Under the pieces are notes generated by a model that saw only the letters and a list, made by a program, of their open reading frames with translations, was not told the origin of the DNA and did no database searches. Positions 56,856-64,000 of a stretch of 64,000 bases of DNA are shown here, piece by piece (within the stretch, counting starts at the first letter, position 1; each line of letters opens with the position of its first letter). Both the position numbers and the translations under genes were made by a program. The stretch spans positions 372,001-436,000 of the forward strand of contig NZ_JAMQGP010000002.1 of NCBI RefSeq assembly GCF_023703465.1. The letters are read 5' to 3'. The DNA is from Echinimonas agarilytica (GTDB lineage: Bacteria > Pseudomonadota > Gammaproteobacteria > Enterobacterales > Neiellaceae).

Positions 56856-56871
56856 TTCAACAACTGTGCCA
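56856..56871 (-). promoter_or_regulatory. Weak sigma-54-like element before the glucosylglycerate operon
   Basis: Minus strand TGGCACAGTTGTTGAA agrees with TGGCAC-N5-TTGCW except A for C in the -12 GC pair, an important position. If used, transcription would start near 56844 and force a start codon inside the annotated frame. Confidence 0.3.
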
Positions 56872-56932
56872 CAGTGTAGTCATTGACTATGGAAAGAGCT
56901 GAAGAAATGGCAAAGACACGTAAAGTTTAGGT

Positions 56933-57664
56933 TTAAAGAGGGAGTTCGATAAAGTTCATTGTGCCATCGGGAGTGCATGCAAGCACATTGCCTGATGAGA
57001 ACCAGTCACCTAACACAATGCGTGTAGCAGGGGACTCGTCTAAAGAAAATTGGTGAATAGCCTGACGGTGAGTGTGGCCATGAATTAAGGTCAACACCTT
57101 ATGTTGGCGCATTTGCAAACTAACTTCTTCCGCCGTGACATCCATGATCATTTCACTTTTCATCGATTTGGATGATTTGCTTCGACGTTTTAGTTTTTCA
57201 GCAATTTTTGTGCGGACAAACAACGGCAGATTGCACATGAACAGTTGCCACCACCATGAACGGCTGGTTTTACGAAATGCTTGATAGTCCACATCGAGGG
57301 TGCAAAGTGTATCGCCGTGCATGATGAGAGTTGGTGTGCCATATAAATCGACAACAGAATGTTCATCGAGCAGCGTACAGCCGGTTTCGCGACTAAAGCG
57401 TTTGCCTACTAAGAAATCTCGATTACCCCCGATAAAGAACAATGAAACGCCTGAATCGGAGAGTTCTTTGAGTGCATTTTTAACGATTTTAACCGCATCT
57501 GTAAGGTAGTCATCTCCAACCCAGTAATCAAATACATCGCCGAGTAAATATACGGCGTCGGCTTGACGAGCTTGTCCCGAGAGAAAGTTGACCAGCGCCC
57601 TGGTAATATCCGGGCGCTGGTCACTGACGTGCATGTCCGATAAAAAGTAGATAATACCGGACAT
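56933..57664 (-). CDS. lpxH: UDP-2,3-diacylglucosamine hydrolase
   Basis: 243 residues. Metallophosphoesterase motifs: DMH at 10-12, GDVFDYWVGDD, GGNRDFLVGKRF, HGDTLCT and IHGHTHRQAIH. These are the LpxH set that binds two manganese ions. It cleaves the pyrophosphate of UDP-diacylglucosamine to give lipid X in lipid A synthesis. Overlap-free neighbour of ppiB by 5 bases; order ppiB-lpxH conserved. Confidence 0.96.
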   Translation of the reverse strand: MSGIIYFLSDMHVSDQRPDITRALVNFLSGQARQADAVYLLGDVFDYWVGDDYLTDAVKIVKNALKELSDSGVSLFFIGGNRDFLVGKRFSRETGCTLLDEHSVVDLYGTPTLIMHGDTLCTLDVDYQAFRKTSRSWWWQLFMCNLPLFVRTKIAEKLKRRSKSSKSMKSEMIMDVTAEEVSLQMRQHKVLTLIHGHTHRQAIHQFSLDESPATRIVLGDWFSSGNVLACTPDGTMNFIELPL

Positions 57665-57669
57665 TGGCC

Positions 57670-58167
57670 TTATACCTCTACAACTTCAGCAGAAGTGACT
57701 AATACTTCTTCAGTTGGGACATCTTGATGAAAACCGAAGTTACCGGTTTGTACTTCTTTAATGCGCTCAATGACGTCCATGCCTTCAACAACTTCTGCAA
57801 ATACACAGTAACCCCAGCCTTGGACAGATTCATTTTTAAAATCCAAGAAAGTGTTGTCTGCAACGTTAATGAAGAACTGCGCAGATGCTGAGTGAGGATC
57901 TTGCGTGCGTGCCATTGCCACCGTGCCAATCTTATTACTCAAACCGTTGTTTGCTTCGTTACGGATTGATTCATTTGACTCTTTCTCTTCCATGCCTGCG
58001 CTGAATCCACCGCCTTGGACCATGAAGTTATCGATCACTCGGTGGAAAATAGTGTTGTCATAGAATCCGTCTTTTACATAAGACAAGAAGTTCGCGACGG
58101 TAATAGGTGCTTTGTCTTCAAACATTTTAAGTTTGATATCACCGAAAGTTGTATGCAGGACAACCAT
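57670..58167 (-). CDS. ppiB: Cytosolic peptidyl-prolyl isomerase B (cyclophilin)
   Basis: 165 residues without signal peptide. Cyclophilin motifs [32 protein letters not shown] and [11 protein letters not shown] match PpiB. It speeds up prolyl bond isomerisation in the cytoplasm. Divergent from cysS, first gene before lpxH. Confidence 0.96.
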   Translation of the reverse strand: MVVLHTTFGDIKLKMFEDKAPITVANFLSYVKDGFYDNTIFHRVIDNFMVQGGGFSAGMEEKESNESIRNEANNGLSNKIGTVAMARTQDPHSASAQFFINVADNTFLDFKNESVQGWGYCVFAEVVEGMDVIERIKEVQTGNFGFHQDVPTEEVLVTSAEVVEV

Positions 58168-58336
58168 AGAAAAATACTCTTTAATCTAAACAAGGACGCG
58201 AATATTACCCCAATCGACCTAAATAGTTAAAGCCCGAAGCTGATAATTAAGTTGGGGGGCGGTAAAGCTGTTGCTTGAGCCAAAGCCAGTGTTAAAATGC
58301 CGGCTAATCTATCAAGAATAAGGCCGAGGAGCCCAA

Positions 58337-59719
58337 GTGCTGCAGCTTTTCAATACGTTAACGCGACAAAAATCCGATTTTTCACCGATTAATCCGCCAC
58401 ATGTTGGTATGTATGTCTGTGGCGTTACCACTTACGATTTCTGTCACATTGGTCACGGCCGCACGTATGTTGTATTCGACATACTAGTGCGTTACTTGAA
58501 GTTTAGCGGGTATCAGGTGAACTACGTTCGAAATATTACGGACGTGGAAGATAAGATTATCAAGCGAGCGAATGAAAATGGTGAAGGCTATGAGCAAGTC
58601 GTCGATCGCTTTGTGGCAGCCATGCACGAAGATTTTGATGCACTTGGCATTGCTCGTCCTGATATTGAGCCCAAAGTGAGTACGTCTATGGACGCTATCT
58701 TGAAGCTCATTCAACGCCTAATTGACCGTGGTCACGCCTACGTGGTGGACAATGGCGACGTATTGTTCGATGTATCTACATTCGATAGGTACGGAGCCCT
58801 AAGCCAGCAAGACCTTGAAATGTTGCAATCTGGCTCTCGCGTTGAAGTGGATGAGTCCAAAGATGATCCGTTGGATTTTGTGTTGTGGAAGTCGGCAAAA
58901 CCGGGTGAACCATTTTGGGAGTCTCCATGGGGACAAGGGCGTCCGGGCTGGCACATTGAATGTTCGGCCATGACGATGGAGCATTTAGGAGAAGAGTTTG
59001 ATATTCACGGTGGCGGCTCTGATTTGACCTTTCCTCACCATGAAAATGAAATTGCTCAATCATGTTGTGCCACGGGTAAAGACTACGCCAAAGTTTGGAT
59101 TCATGGCGGAATGGTGCAAATTAATTCTGAAAAGATGTCTAAGTCATTGGGCAACTTCTTTACCATTCGAGACGTGTTAAAAGTGTATCCTGGCGAAGTG
59201 ATTCGCTTCTTCTTAATCGGGTCCCAATATCGCACGCAGTTGAATTATAGCGAAGACAATCTGAATCAAGCTCGTCAGAGTTTAGAACGTTTATATACAT
59301 CTTTGCGAGGTGTAGAAATTGTAGATGTTGAGATTGAAGGCACATCGTGGGCGACACGTTTTAGAGCTGCGATGGATGATGACTTAAATGTGCCTGAAGC
59401 AATGGCAGTGCTGTTTGAACTGGTGCGTGAGCTTAATCGAGCTAAAGAGCAACACAGTTCAGACGCGGCCGAGCTTGCGTCTATTTTACGTCAACTGGGA
59501 GAAGTGCTGGGTATTTTGCAGCAAGACCCGGAAGCGTTCTTGCAAGGCGAAGGGAATGAAGGTGAAGTGGCTGAGATTGAAGCGCTTATCGAAAAACGAG
59601 CGCAAGCTCGAATTGATAAAGATTGGACAGCAGCAGATGAAGCTCGTGATGCATTAGCGGCGCTCAATATTGAACTTGAAGATGGCGCGGGTGGCACGAC
59701 TTGGCGCCGAAAGTCTTAA
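58337..59719 (+). CDS. cysS: Cysteinyl-tRNA synthetase
   Basis: 460 residues. GTG start at 58337 with GAGGAG upstream. HIGH at 37-40, KMSKS in EKMSKSLGN, zinc ligands Cys28, Cys209-region (HIECSAM) and His in [12 protein letters not shown]. It charges tRNA-Cys. Divergent from ppiB. Confidence 0.98.
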   Translation: MLQLFNTLTRQKSDFSPINPPHVGMYVCGVTTYDFCHIGHGRTYVVFDILVRYLKFSGYQVNYVRNITDVEDKIIKRANENGEGYEQVVDRFVAAMHEDFDALGIARPDIEPKVSTSMDAILKLIQRLIDRGHAYVVDNGDVLFDVSTFDRYGALSQQDLEMLQSGSRVEVDESKDDPLDFVLWKSAKPGEPFWESPWGQGRPGWHIECSAMTMEHLGEEFDIHGGGSDLTFPHHENEIAQSCCATGKDYAKVWIHGGMVQINSEKMSKSLGNFFTIRDVLKVYPGEVIRFFLIGSQYRTQLNYSEDNLNQARQSLERLYTSLRGVEIVDVEIEGTSWATRFRAAMDDDLNVPEAMAVLFELVRELNRAKEQHSSDAAELASILRQLGEVLGILQQDPEAFLQGEGNEGEVAEIEALIEKRAQARIDKDWTAADEARDALAALNIELEDGAGGTTWRRKS

Positions 59720-59745
59720 TCATTATGAGTGTTGAATAAGCATCC

Positions 59746-59779
59746 CATAAAAAAAGCGACCGAGAGGTCGCTTTTTTTA
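59746..59779. terminator. Bidirectional terminator cysS / folD
   Basis: AAAAAAAGCGACC-GAGA-GGTCGCTTTTTTT, symmetric, between convergent genes. Confidence 0.92.
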
Positions 59780-59800
59780 TGGCCGGGAAATCACGTTCAA

Positions 59801-60661
59801 TCACTTTTTATCGTGATAGGTTTCCGCAGCGATTAAGGTGTTTTCGATCAAACTGGCAACGGTCATTGGGCCAACGCCACCAGGTACCGGCGTGATAAAG
59901 CCTGCACGCTGTGCAGCTACTTCAAAATCAACATCTCCTGCAAGCTTGCCGTTTTCTAAGCGGTTAATGCCCACATCGATCACGATTGCACCTTTTTTAA
60001 TCCACTCACCTGGAATGAACGCAGGTTTGCCTACCGCCACAACGACTAAATCAGCTTCGCTAACATGTTTTTGTAAGTCTTTCGTGAAGCGATGACAACA
60101 GGTAGTGGTGCAGCCAGCAAGCAGAAGCTCCAACATCATTGGGCGACCCACAATGTTTGACGCTCCGACGACAACCGCATTTAAGCCGTGAGTTTTTTGG
60201 CCAGTGGACTCAATTAAGGTCATGATGCCTTTTGGAGTGCAAGGTCTTAGCGCTGGAATACGCTGAGCCAAACGTCCAATGTTGTATGGATGAAAGCCAT
60301 CCACATCTTTAAATGGAGCAATACTCTCTAACACTAGCTCGGAATTGATGTGCTCTGGCAATGGTAACTGCACCAAAATTCCATCTACTTCGTCATCTGT
60401 ATTGAGCGTTTCAATCAACTCGAGTAAATCTGCTTCGCTTGTTTCTTCAGACAAATCATAGGAGCGAGATTTAAACCCCACTTGTTCGCACGACTTGCGC
60501 TTATTGCCAACATAGACTTGAGAAGCCGGATCGGCTCCCACTAGAATCACTGCGAGGCCTGGAGCGCGAAGGCCGTTTTCGATACGCTTAGAAACCTTCT
60601 CAGCGACACTTTGTTTTAAATTGGCGGCAACAGTTTTGCCATCAATGATCTGTGCGGACAT
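59801..60661 (-). CDS. folD: Bifunctional methylenetetrahydrofolate dehydrogenase / cyclohydrolase
   Basis: 286 residues from ATG 60661 (MSAQIIDGK), the usual FolD start; a 33-residue extension is unlikely. Catalytic Lys in [13 protein letters not shown], signature [14 protein letters not shown] and [16 protein letters not shown], and [16 protein letters not shown] at the end. It interconverts methylene-, methenyl- and formyl-tetrahydrofolate. Confidence 0.97.
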   Translation of the reverse strand: MSAQIIDGKTVAANLKQSVAEKVSKRIENGLRAPGLAVILVGADPASQVYVGNKRKSCEQVGFKSRSYDLSEETSEADLLELIETLNTDDEVDGILVQLPLPEHINSELVLESIAPFKDVDGFHPYNIGRLAQRIPALRPCTPKGIMTLIESTGQKTHGLNAVVVGASNIVGRPMMLELLLAGCTTTCCHRFTKDLQKHVSEADLVVVAVGKPAFIPGEWIKKGAIVIDVGINRLENGKLAGDVDFEVAAQRAGFITPVPGGVGPMTVASLIENTLIAAETYHDKK

Positions 60662-60740
60662 AGGGAGCAACAATTGGTTTAACAAAAATATAGCGCCATT
60701 GTCGCAGAAATAGTGTCTCTTAGACAAACAGAAAAAGCGT

Positions 60741-60769
60741 TTGACGGCACCGTTTCTCATCGCTATTAT
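60741..60769 (+). promoter_or_regulatory. Promoter of tRNA-Arg with GC-rich discriminator
   Basis: TTGACG at 60741-60746, 17-base spacer, TATTAT at 60764-60769, followed by CGCCGCC. A GC-rich discriminator is typical of stable-RNA promoters under stringent control. About 40 bases to the tRNA. Confidence 0.75.
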
Positions 60770-60809
60770 CGCCGCCTATTCAATGGACTGTAAAAGTTCA
60801 ATTGCTTAA

Positions 60810-60886
60810 GACCCCATAGCTCAGCTGGATAGAGCATCTGCCTTCTAAGCAGACGGTCGCAGGTTCGAATCCTGCTGGGGTCGCCA
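60810..60886 (+). tRNA. tRNA-Arg (anticodon TCT)
   Basis: 77 bases with encoded CCA. Acceptor GACCCCA/TGGGGTC, discriminator G, D-arm AGCTCAGCTGGATAGAGC, anticodon loop CTTCTAA between TCTGC and GCAGA, T-arm with GGTTCGAATCC. Reads AGA codons. Lies between folD and tig, a conserved position. Confidence 0.97.
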
Positions 60887-60936
60887 TTCATTTGCGCTAG
60901 ACCACATTTATTAAGCGAATTTCCTGCTTTGAGCTC

Positions 60937-60965
60937 TCGACTCACTCAATTGTGATCGCTATAAT
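60937..60965 (+). promoter_or_regulatory. Promoter of tig
   Basis: TCGACT at 60937-60942, 17-base spacer, TATAAT at 60960-60965. It gives a leader of about 130 bases, which holds a small CGGCC-A6-GGCCG hairpin at 61065-61080. Confidence 0.6.
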
Positions 60966-61100
60966 GTTGCGTCAATTTTTAACCGAGCATATATTGCTCA
61001 ACCCATAACGCATAAGCGTGAGGCTTTGAACGACTACGAATTTAGAGTTGTTGAGTCTCCGAAGCGGCCAAAAAAGGCCGAATGACTGAGGTATTATCGA

Positions 61101-62405
61101 ATGCAAGTTTCTGTTGAGACGACTCAAGGTTTAGAACGTTGTCTAACGATCACCGTACCGGCTGAAAAAGTCGATTCCGCTGTTCAAAGCCAATTACGCC
61201 GCATGGCTAGCGATAAAAACCGCCGTGTGCCTGGCTTCCGTCCTGGTAAAGTGCCAGTAAGCGTGATCACCAAAATGTACGGTCCTAGCGTTCGCCAGGA
61301 TGTTGTGGGTGAAGTTGCACAACGTAGCTACGTTGAAGCAATCATCGCAGAAAAAATTAATCCAGCGGGCTCACCACGCCTTGAGTTGACTGAGTCAACT
61401 ACAGGCACAGATTTACAATTTAAAGCAACGGTTGAAGTTTACCCAGAATTTGAAGTTGCTGGCGTTGATAAAATCGAAGTTGAAAAACCAGTTGTAACGA
61501 TTGGTGAAGCAGACTTAGATGACATGATTGAAACACTTCGCAAGCAAAATGCTGAGTGGGAAGACGTGTCACGTGCAGCGGCAGACGGCGACAAAGCCAA
61601 CATCAACTTTGTTGGTAAAATCGACGGTGAAGAGTTCGAAGGCGGCAAAGCTGACGCATTCGATATCACAATCGGTGGCGGTCAAATGATTCCGGGCTTT
61701 GAAGACGCAATCATCGGCGCAGAAGCGGGTAAAGAAGTTGTTGCAAATGTAACCTTCCCAGACAACTACCACGCTGAAAACTTGAAAGGCAAAGAAGCAG
61801 AATTCGCAATCACTGTGAACTCAATTCAAGGCCAAATTCTCCCTGAAATCACTGAAGAATTTGTTAAAAAATTCGGTGTCGAAACAGGTGATATCGCTCA
61901 GTTGCGCGAAGAAGTGAAGAAAAACATGCAGCGTGAACTTGATCAAAACTTGAAAACTCAAGTGAAAGAACAAGTGATCGAAGGCTTAGTATCTCAAAAC
62001 GAAATCGACCTTCCTAGTGCGTTGATCACGCAAGAAATTGATGCGTTACGCCAACAGGCAATGCAACGTTTTGGTGACCAAGCTAAAAATGCTCCAGAAT
62101 TGCCCGCTGAGTTGTTCAAGGAACAAGCAGAGAAGCGCGTGAAAATTGGTTTAGTTTTAGGTGAATTCATCAAAGCAAACGAATTAAAAGTTGAAGATGA
62201 GCGTGTTGAAGCGCAAATCGCAACCATGGCTTCTGCCTACGAAGATGCAGATCAAGTGATCGAATACTACAAAGGTAACGAGCAGTTGATGGAGCAAATG
62301 CGTAATGTTGCTTTAGAAGACCAAGCAATTGATGCTTTATTAGCCAAAGCGAAAGTCACTGAAGTAGAAAAATCTTTCAAAGACGTGATGCAACCTGCGC
62401 AGTAA
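61101..62405 (+). CDS. tig: Trigger factor, ribosome-associated chaperone
   Basis: 434 residues. Ribosome-binding loop signature GFRPGKVP (about 45-52), then the FKBP-like prolyl isomerase domain with [13 protein letters not shown] and [17 protein letters not shown], and a long helical C-terminal chaperone domain. It folds nascent chains at the ribosome exit. Terminator follows; upstream of clpPX as in E. coli. Confidence 0.98.
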   Translation: MQVSVETTQGLERCLTITVPAEKVDSAVQSQLRRMASDKNRRVPGFRPGKVPVSVITKMYGPSVRQDVVGEVAQRSYVEAIIAEKINPAGSPRLELTESTTGTDLQFKATVEVYPEFEVAGVDKIEVEKPVVTIGEADLDDMIETLRKQNAEWEDVSRAAADGDKANINFVGKIDGEEFEGGKADAFDITIGGGQMIPGFEDAIIGAEAGKEVVANVTFPDNYHAENLKGKEAEFAITVNSIQGQILPEITEEFVKKFGVETGDIAQLREEVKKNMQRELDQNLKTQVKEQVIEGLVSQNEIDLPSALITQEIDALRQQAMQRFGDQAKNAPELPAELFKEQAEKRVKIGLVLGEFIKANELKVEDERVEAQIATMASAYEDADQVIEYYKGNEQLMEQMRNVALEDQAIDALLAKAKVTEVEKSFKDVMQPAQ

Positions 62406-62443
62406 GTCAAACCGATTGACGAAACTGCCTGCTTAGCGCCTAT

Positions 62444-62480
62444 AATGGCTCGTGTGTAATCCGCACGAGCCATTTTTTTT
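62444..62480 (+). terminator. Rho-independent terminator of tig
   Basis: AATGGCTCGTG pairs with CACGAGCCATT, then T-run of eight. TATAAT at 62441-62446 with TTGACG 19 bases upstream overlaps the left arm and may be the clpP promoter. Confidence 0.88.
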
Positions 62481-62500
62481 GGACAAGGAGAATGTACTGA

Positions 62501-63112
62501 ATGTCTGACATGATCGAATCCCCTATGAATGCTTTGGTTCCTATGGTTGTAGAGCAAACCAGCAAAGGCGAGCGCTCGTACGATATTTATAGTCGCTTAC
62601 TTAAAGAGCGTGTTATTTTTTTGGTGGGGCAAGTAGAAGATCACATGGCCAACTTGATCGTGGCGCAAATGTTGTTCCTCGAATCAGAAAATCCAGATAA
62701 AGATATTTATTTATATATTAATTCACCGGGTGGTTCTGTGACTGCGGGTATGTCAATTTACGACACCATGCAGTTTATCAAACCAAACGTGAGTACCGTA
62801 TGCATGGGCCAAGCGGCTAGCATGGGAGCTTTCTTGTTAGCCGGTGGAGAAAAAGGTAAGCGTTATTGTTTACCAAATGCGCGTGTCATGATTCACCAGC
62901 CATTGGGTGGCTTCCAAGGACAAGCGTCAGATTTTGAAATTCATGCGAAAGAGATTCTTTCCATTAAAGAAAAATTGAATCGTTTGTTATCAGAACACAC
63001 CGGCCAAGATTACGACATTGTTGCCAATGACACAGATCGCGACAACTTTATGAATGCACAGCAAGCTGTGGATTATGGCCTAGTAGACGAAGTGTTGACC
63101 AAACGTTTGTAA
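62501..63112 (+). CDS. clpP: ATP-dependent Clp protease proteolytic subunit
   Basis: 203 residues. Catalytic Ser107 in [11 protein letters not shown] and His132 in [10 protein letters not shown], with oxyanion motif SPGGSV. AAGGAG lies about 11 bases before ATG; an ATG-TAC-TGA triplet frame sits between and ends at the clpP start. It forms the barrel that degrades substrates unfolded by ClpX or ClpA. Confidence 0.98.
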   Translation: MSDMIESPMNALVPMVVEQTSKGERSYDIYSRLLKERVIFLVGQVEDHMANLIVAQMLFLESENPDKDIYLYINSPGGSVTAGMSIYDTMQFIKPNVSTVCMGQAASMGAFLLAGGEKGKRYCLPNARVMIHQPLGGFQGQASDFEIHAKEILSIKEKLNRLLSEHTGQDYDIVANDTDRDNFMNAQQAVDYGLVDEVLTKRL

Positions 63113-63221
63113 GTTTCTTGATTTAGCGAGCCTGCATTCTAGTTGAATTTAAAGTACACTCAACTGAAATAGCTGTAAGCACGTTAAAGAAAAGAACGTT
63201 AGAAAAGTATCCGAGGTTTAA

Positions 63222-64000
63222 ATGTCTGATTCTCGCAGAGGCGGAAGTGACGGCGACAACAAGCTGTTATTCTGCTCTTTTTGCGGCAAAAGCCAGCATG
63301 AGGTTCGAAAACTCATTGCTGGCCCATCAGTATTCATCTGTGATGAATGCGTAGAGCTGTGTAATGATATTATCCGCGAGGAAGTGAAAGAGCTTGCTCC
63401 GCGCAAAGACGCCAGTTCATTGCCGACACCTCATGAAATCCGTGACCACCTCGGTGATTATGTGATTGGCCAAGAGCACGCCAAAAAAGTATTGGCCGTT
63501 GCGGTTTATAACCACTACAAGCGTCTCCGTAATGGCGACACTGTGGATGGTGTTGAGCTCGGTAAAAGTAACATTCTATTGATTGGCCCTACCGGTAGCG
63601 GTAAGACCCTCTTGGCAGAAACACTTGCACGTTTGTTGGATGTGCCATTTACCATGGCTGATGCAACAACGTTAACCGAAGCGGGCTACGTGGGCGAAGA
63701 TGTTGAAAACATCATCCAAAAGTTATTGCAGAAATGCGATTACGACGTAGAAAAAGCGCAGCGTGGTATTGTGTATATCGATGAGATCGACAAGATTTCT
63801 CGCAAGTCAGACAATCCATCGATTACGCGTGACGTCTCCGGTGAAGGCGTACAACAAGCATTGCTAAAATTGATTGAAGGCACCATTGCTTCTGTTCCGC
63901 CTCAAGGTGGTCGTAAGCACCCTCAACAAGAATTTTTGCAAGTTGACACCTCTAAAATCCTGTTCATTTGTGGCGGTGCATTTGCTGGCTTAGATAAAGT
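63222..64000 (+). CDS. clpX: ATP-dependent Clp protease ATP-binding subunit ClpX (partial, runs off right edge)
   Basis: About 259 N-terminal residues visible. Zinc-binding domain with Cys18, Cys21, Cys40 and Cys43; AAA+ Walker A GPTGSGKT near 122-129 and Walker B VYIDEIDK near 185. Start ATG 63222 has GAGG upstream. It unfolds and feeds substrates to ClpP. Conserved tig-clpP-clpX order; lon would be expected next. Confidence 0.98.
   Translation, partial: MSDSRRGGSDGDNKLLFCSFCGKSQHEVRKLIAGPSVFICDECVELCNDIIREEVKELAPRKDASSLPTPHEIRDHLGDYVIGQEHAKKVLAVAVYNHYKRLRNGDTVDGVELGKSNILLIGPTGSGKTLLAETLARLLDVPFTMADATTLTEAGYVGEDVENIIQKLLQKCDYDVEKAQRGIVYIDEIDKISRKSDNPSITRDVSGEGVQQALLKLIEGTIASVPPQGGRKHPQQEFLQVDTSKILFICGGAFAGLDK

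Overview
The window is chromosomal DNA of moderate GC from a gammaproteobacterium, most likely a marine Alteromonadales-type organism. The evidence is conserved gene order: fadI-fadJ followed further on by sixA, smrB, prmB and aroC; pdxB-asd-fimV-truA-accD-folC-dedD-cvpA-purF; lpxH-ppiB against cysS; folD, tRNA-Arg, tig, clpP, clpX. No phage, insertion sequence, integron, rRNA or CRISPR array was seen. Most of the window is ordinary core genome, with several accessory blocks between core segments.

Layout. 1-4168: a Bat/MoxR operon on the minus strand (MoxR ATPase, DUF58, DUF4381, two VWA proteins; the last runs off the left edge). 4169-7995: fadI-fadJ behind a FadR-like operator. 8075-9003: a small membrane protein, a bidirectional terminator, and a two-gene minus-strand unit. 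That unit encodes a secreted protein made of seven RIQIRI repeats and a coupled 37-residue protein, driven by a consensus sigma-54 promoter. 9041-16457: a 1495-residue beta-propeller/PAS/GGDEF/EAL sensor and an M16 peptidase. 16589-23825: sixA, smrB, prmB, aroC, an MFS transporter, a beta-hydroxyacid dehydrogenase, epmC and an ATP-NAD-kinase-like gene. 23838-38867: mnmC, fabB, pdxB, asd, fimV, truA, accD, folC, dedD, cvpA, purF and a YIP1-family membrane protein. 39124-43385: a second GGDEF/EAL protein whose N-terminus is a LacI-type sugar-binding domain without a DNA-binding domain, then miaE. 43652-47020: an iron-uptake unit (Fur-box promoter, TonB-dependent receptor, PepSY membrane protein). 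47082-51806: a nitrate ABC transporter with a porin gene behind it, a sigma-54 promoter and a leader terminator. 52036-56871: four tightly packed genes for making and phosphorolysing glucosylglycerate. 56933-64000: lpxH, ppiB, cysS, folD, tRNA-Arg(TCT), tig, clpP and the start of clpX.

How the parts work together. The kinase, glycosyltransferase, phosphatase and GH13 phosphorylase at 52-57 kb form a closed compatible-solute cycle. 3-phosphoglycerate plus a nucleotide-glucose gives glucosyl-phosphoglycerate and then glucosylglycerate. Phosphorolysis returns glucose-1-phosphate and glycerate, and the kinase returns glycerate to phosphoglycerate. The nitrate transporter lies next to this cluster and has a sigma-54 promoter, which fits nitrogen control. 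Two separate GGDEF/EAL proteins imply cyclic-di-GMP signalling responsive to external and cytoplasmic ligands.

The strongest candidate for an undescribed system is 8335-8903: a secreted beta-strand-repeat protein and a tiny partner under a consensus sigma-54 promoter, directly downstream of the large propeller-type cyclic-di-GMP sensor. I recognise no family for either protein. All functional statements about that pair are inference from sequence features.
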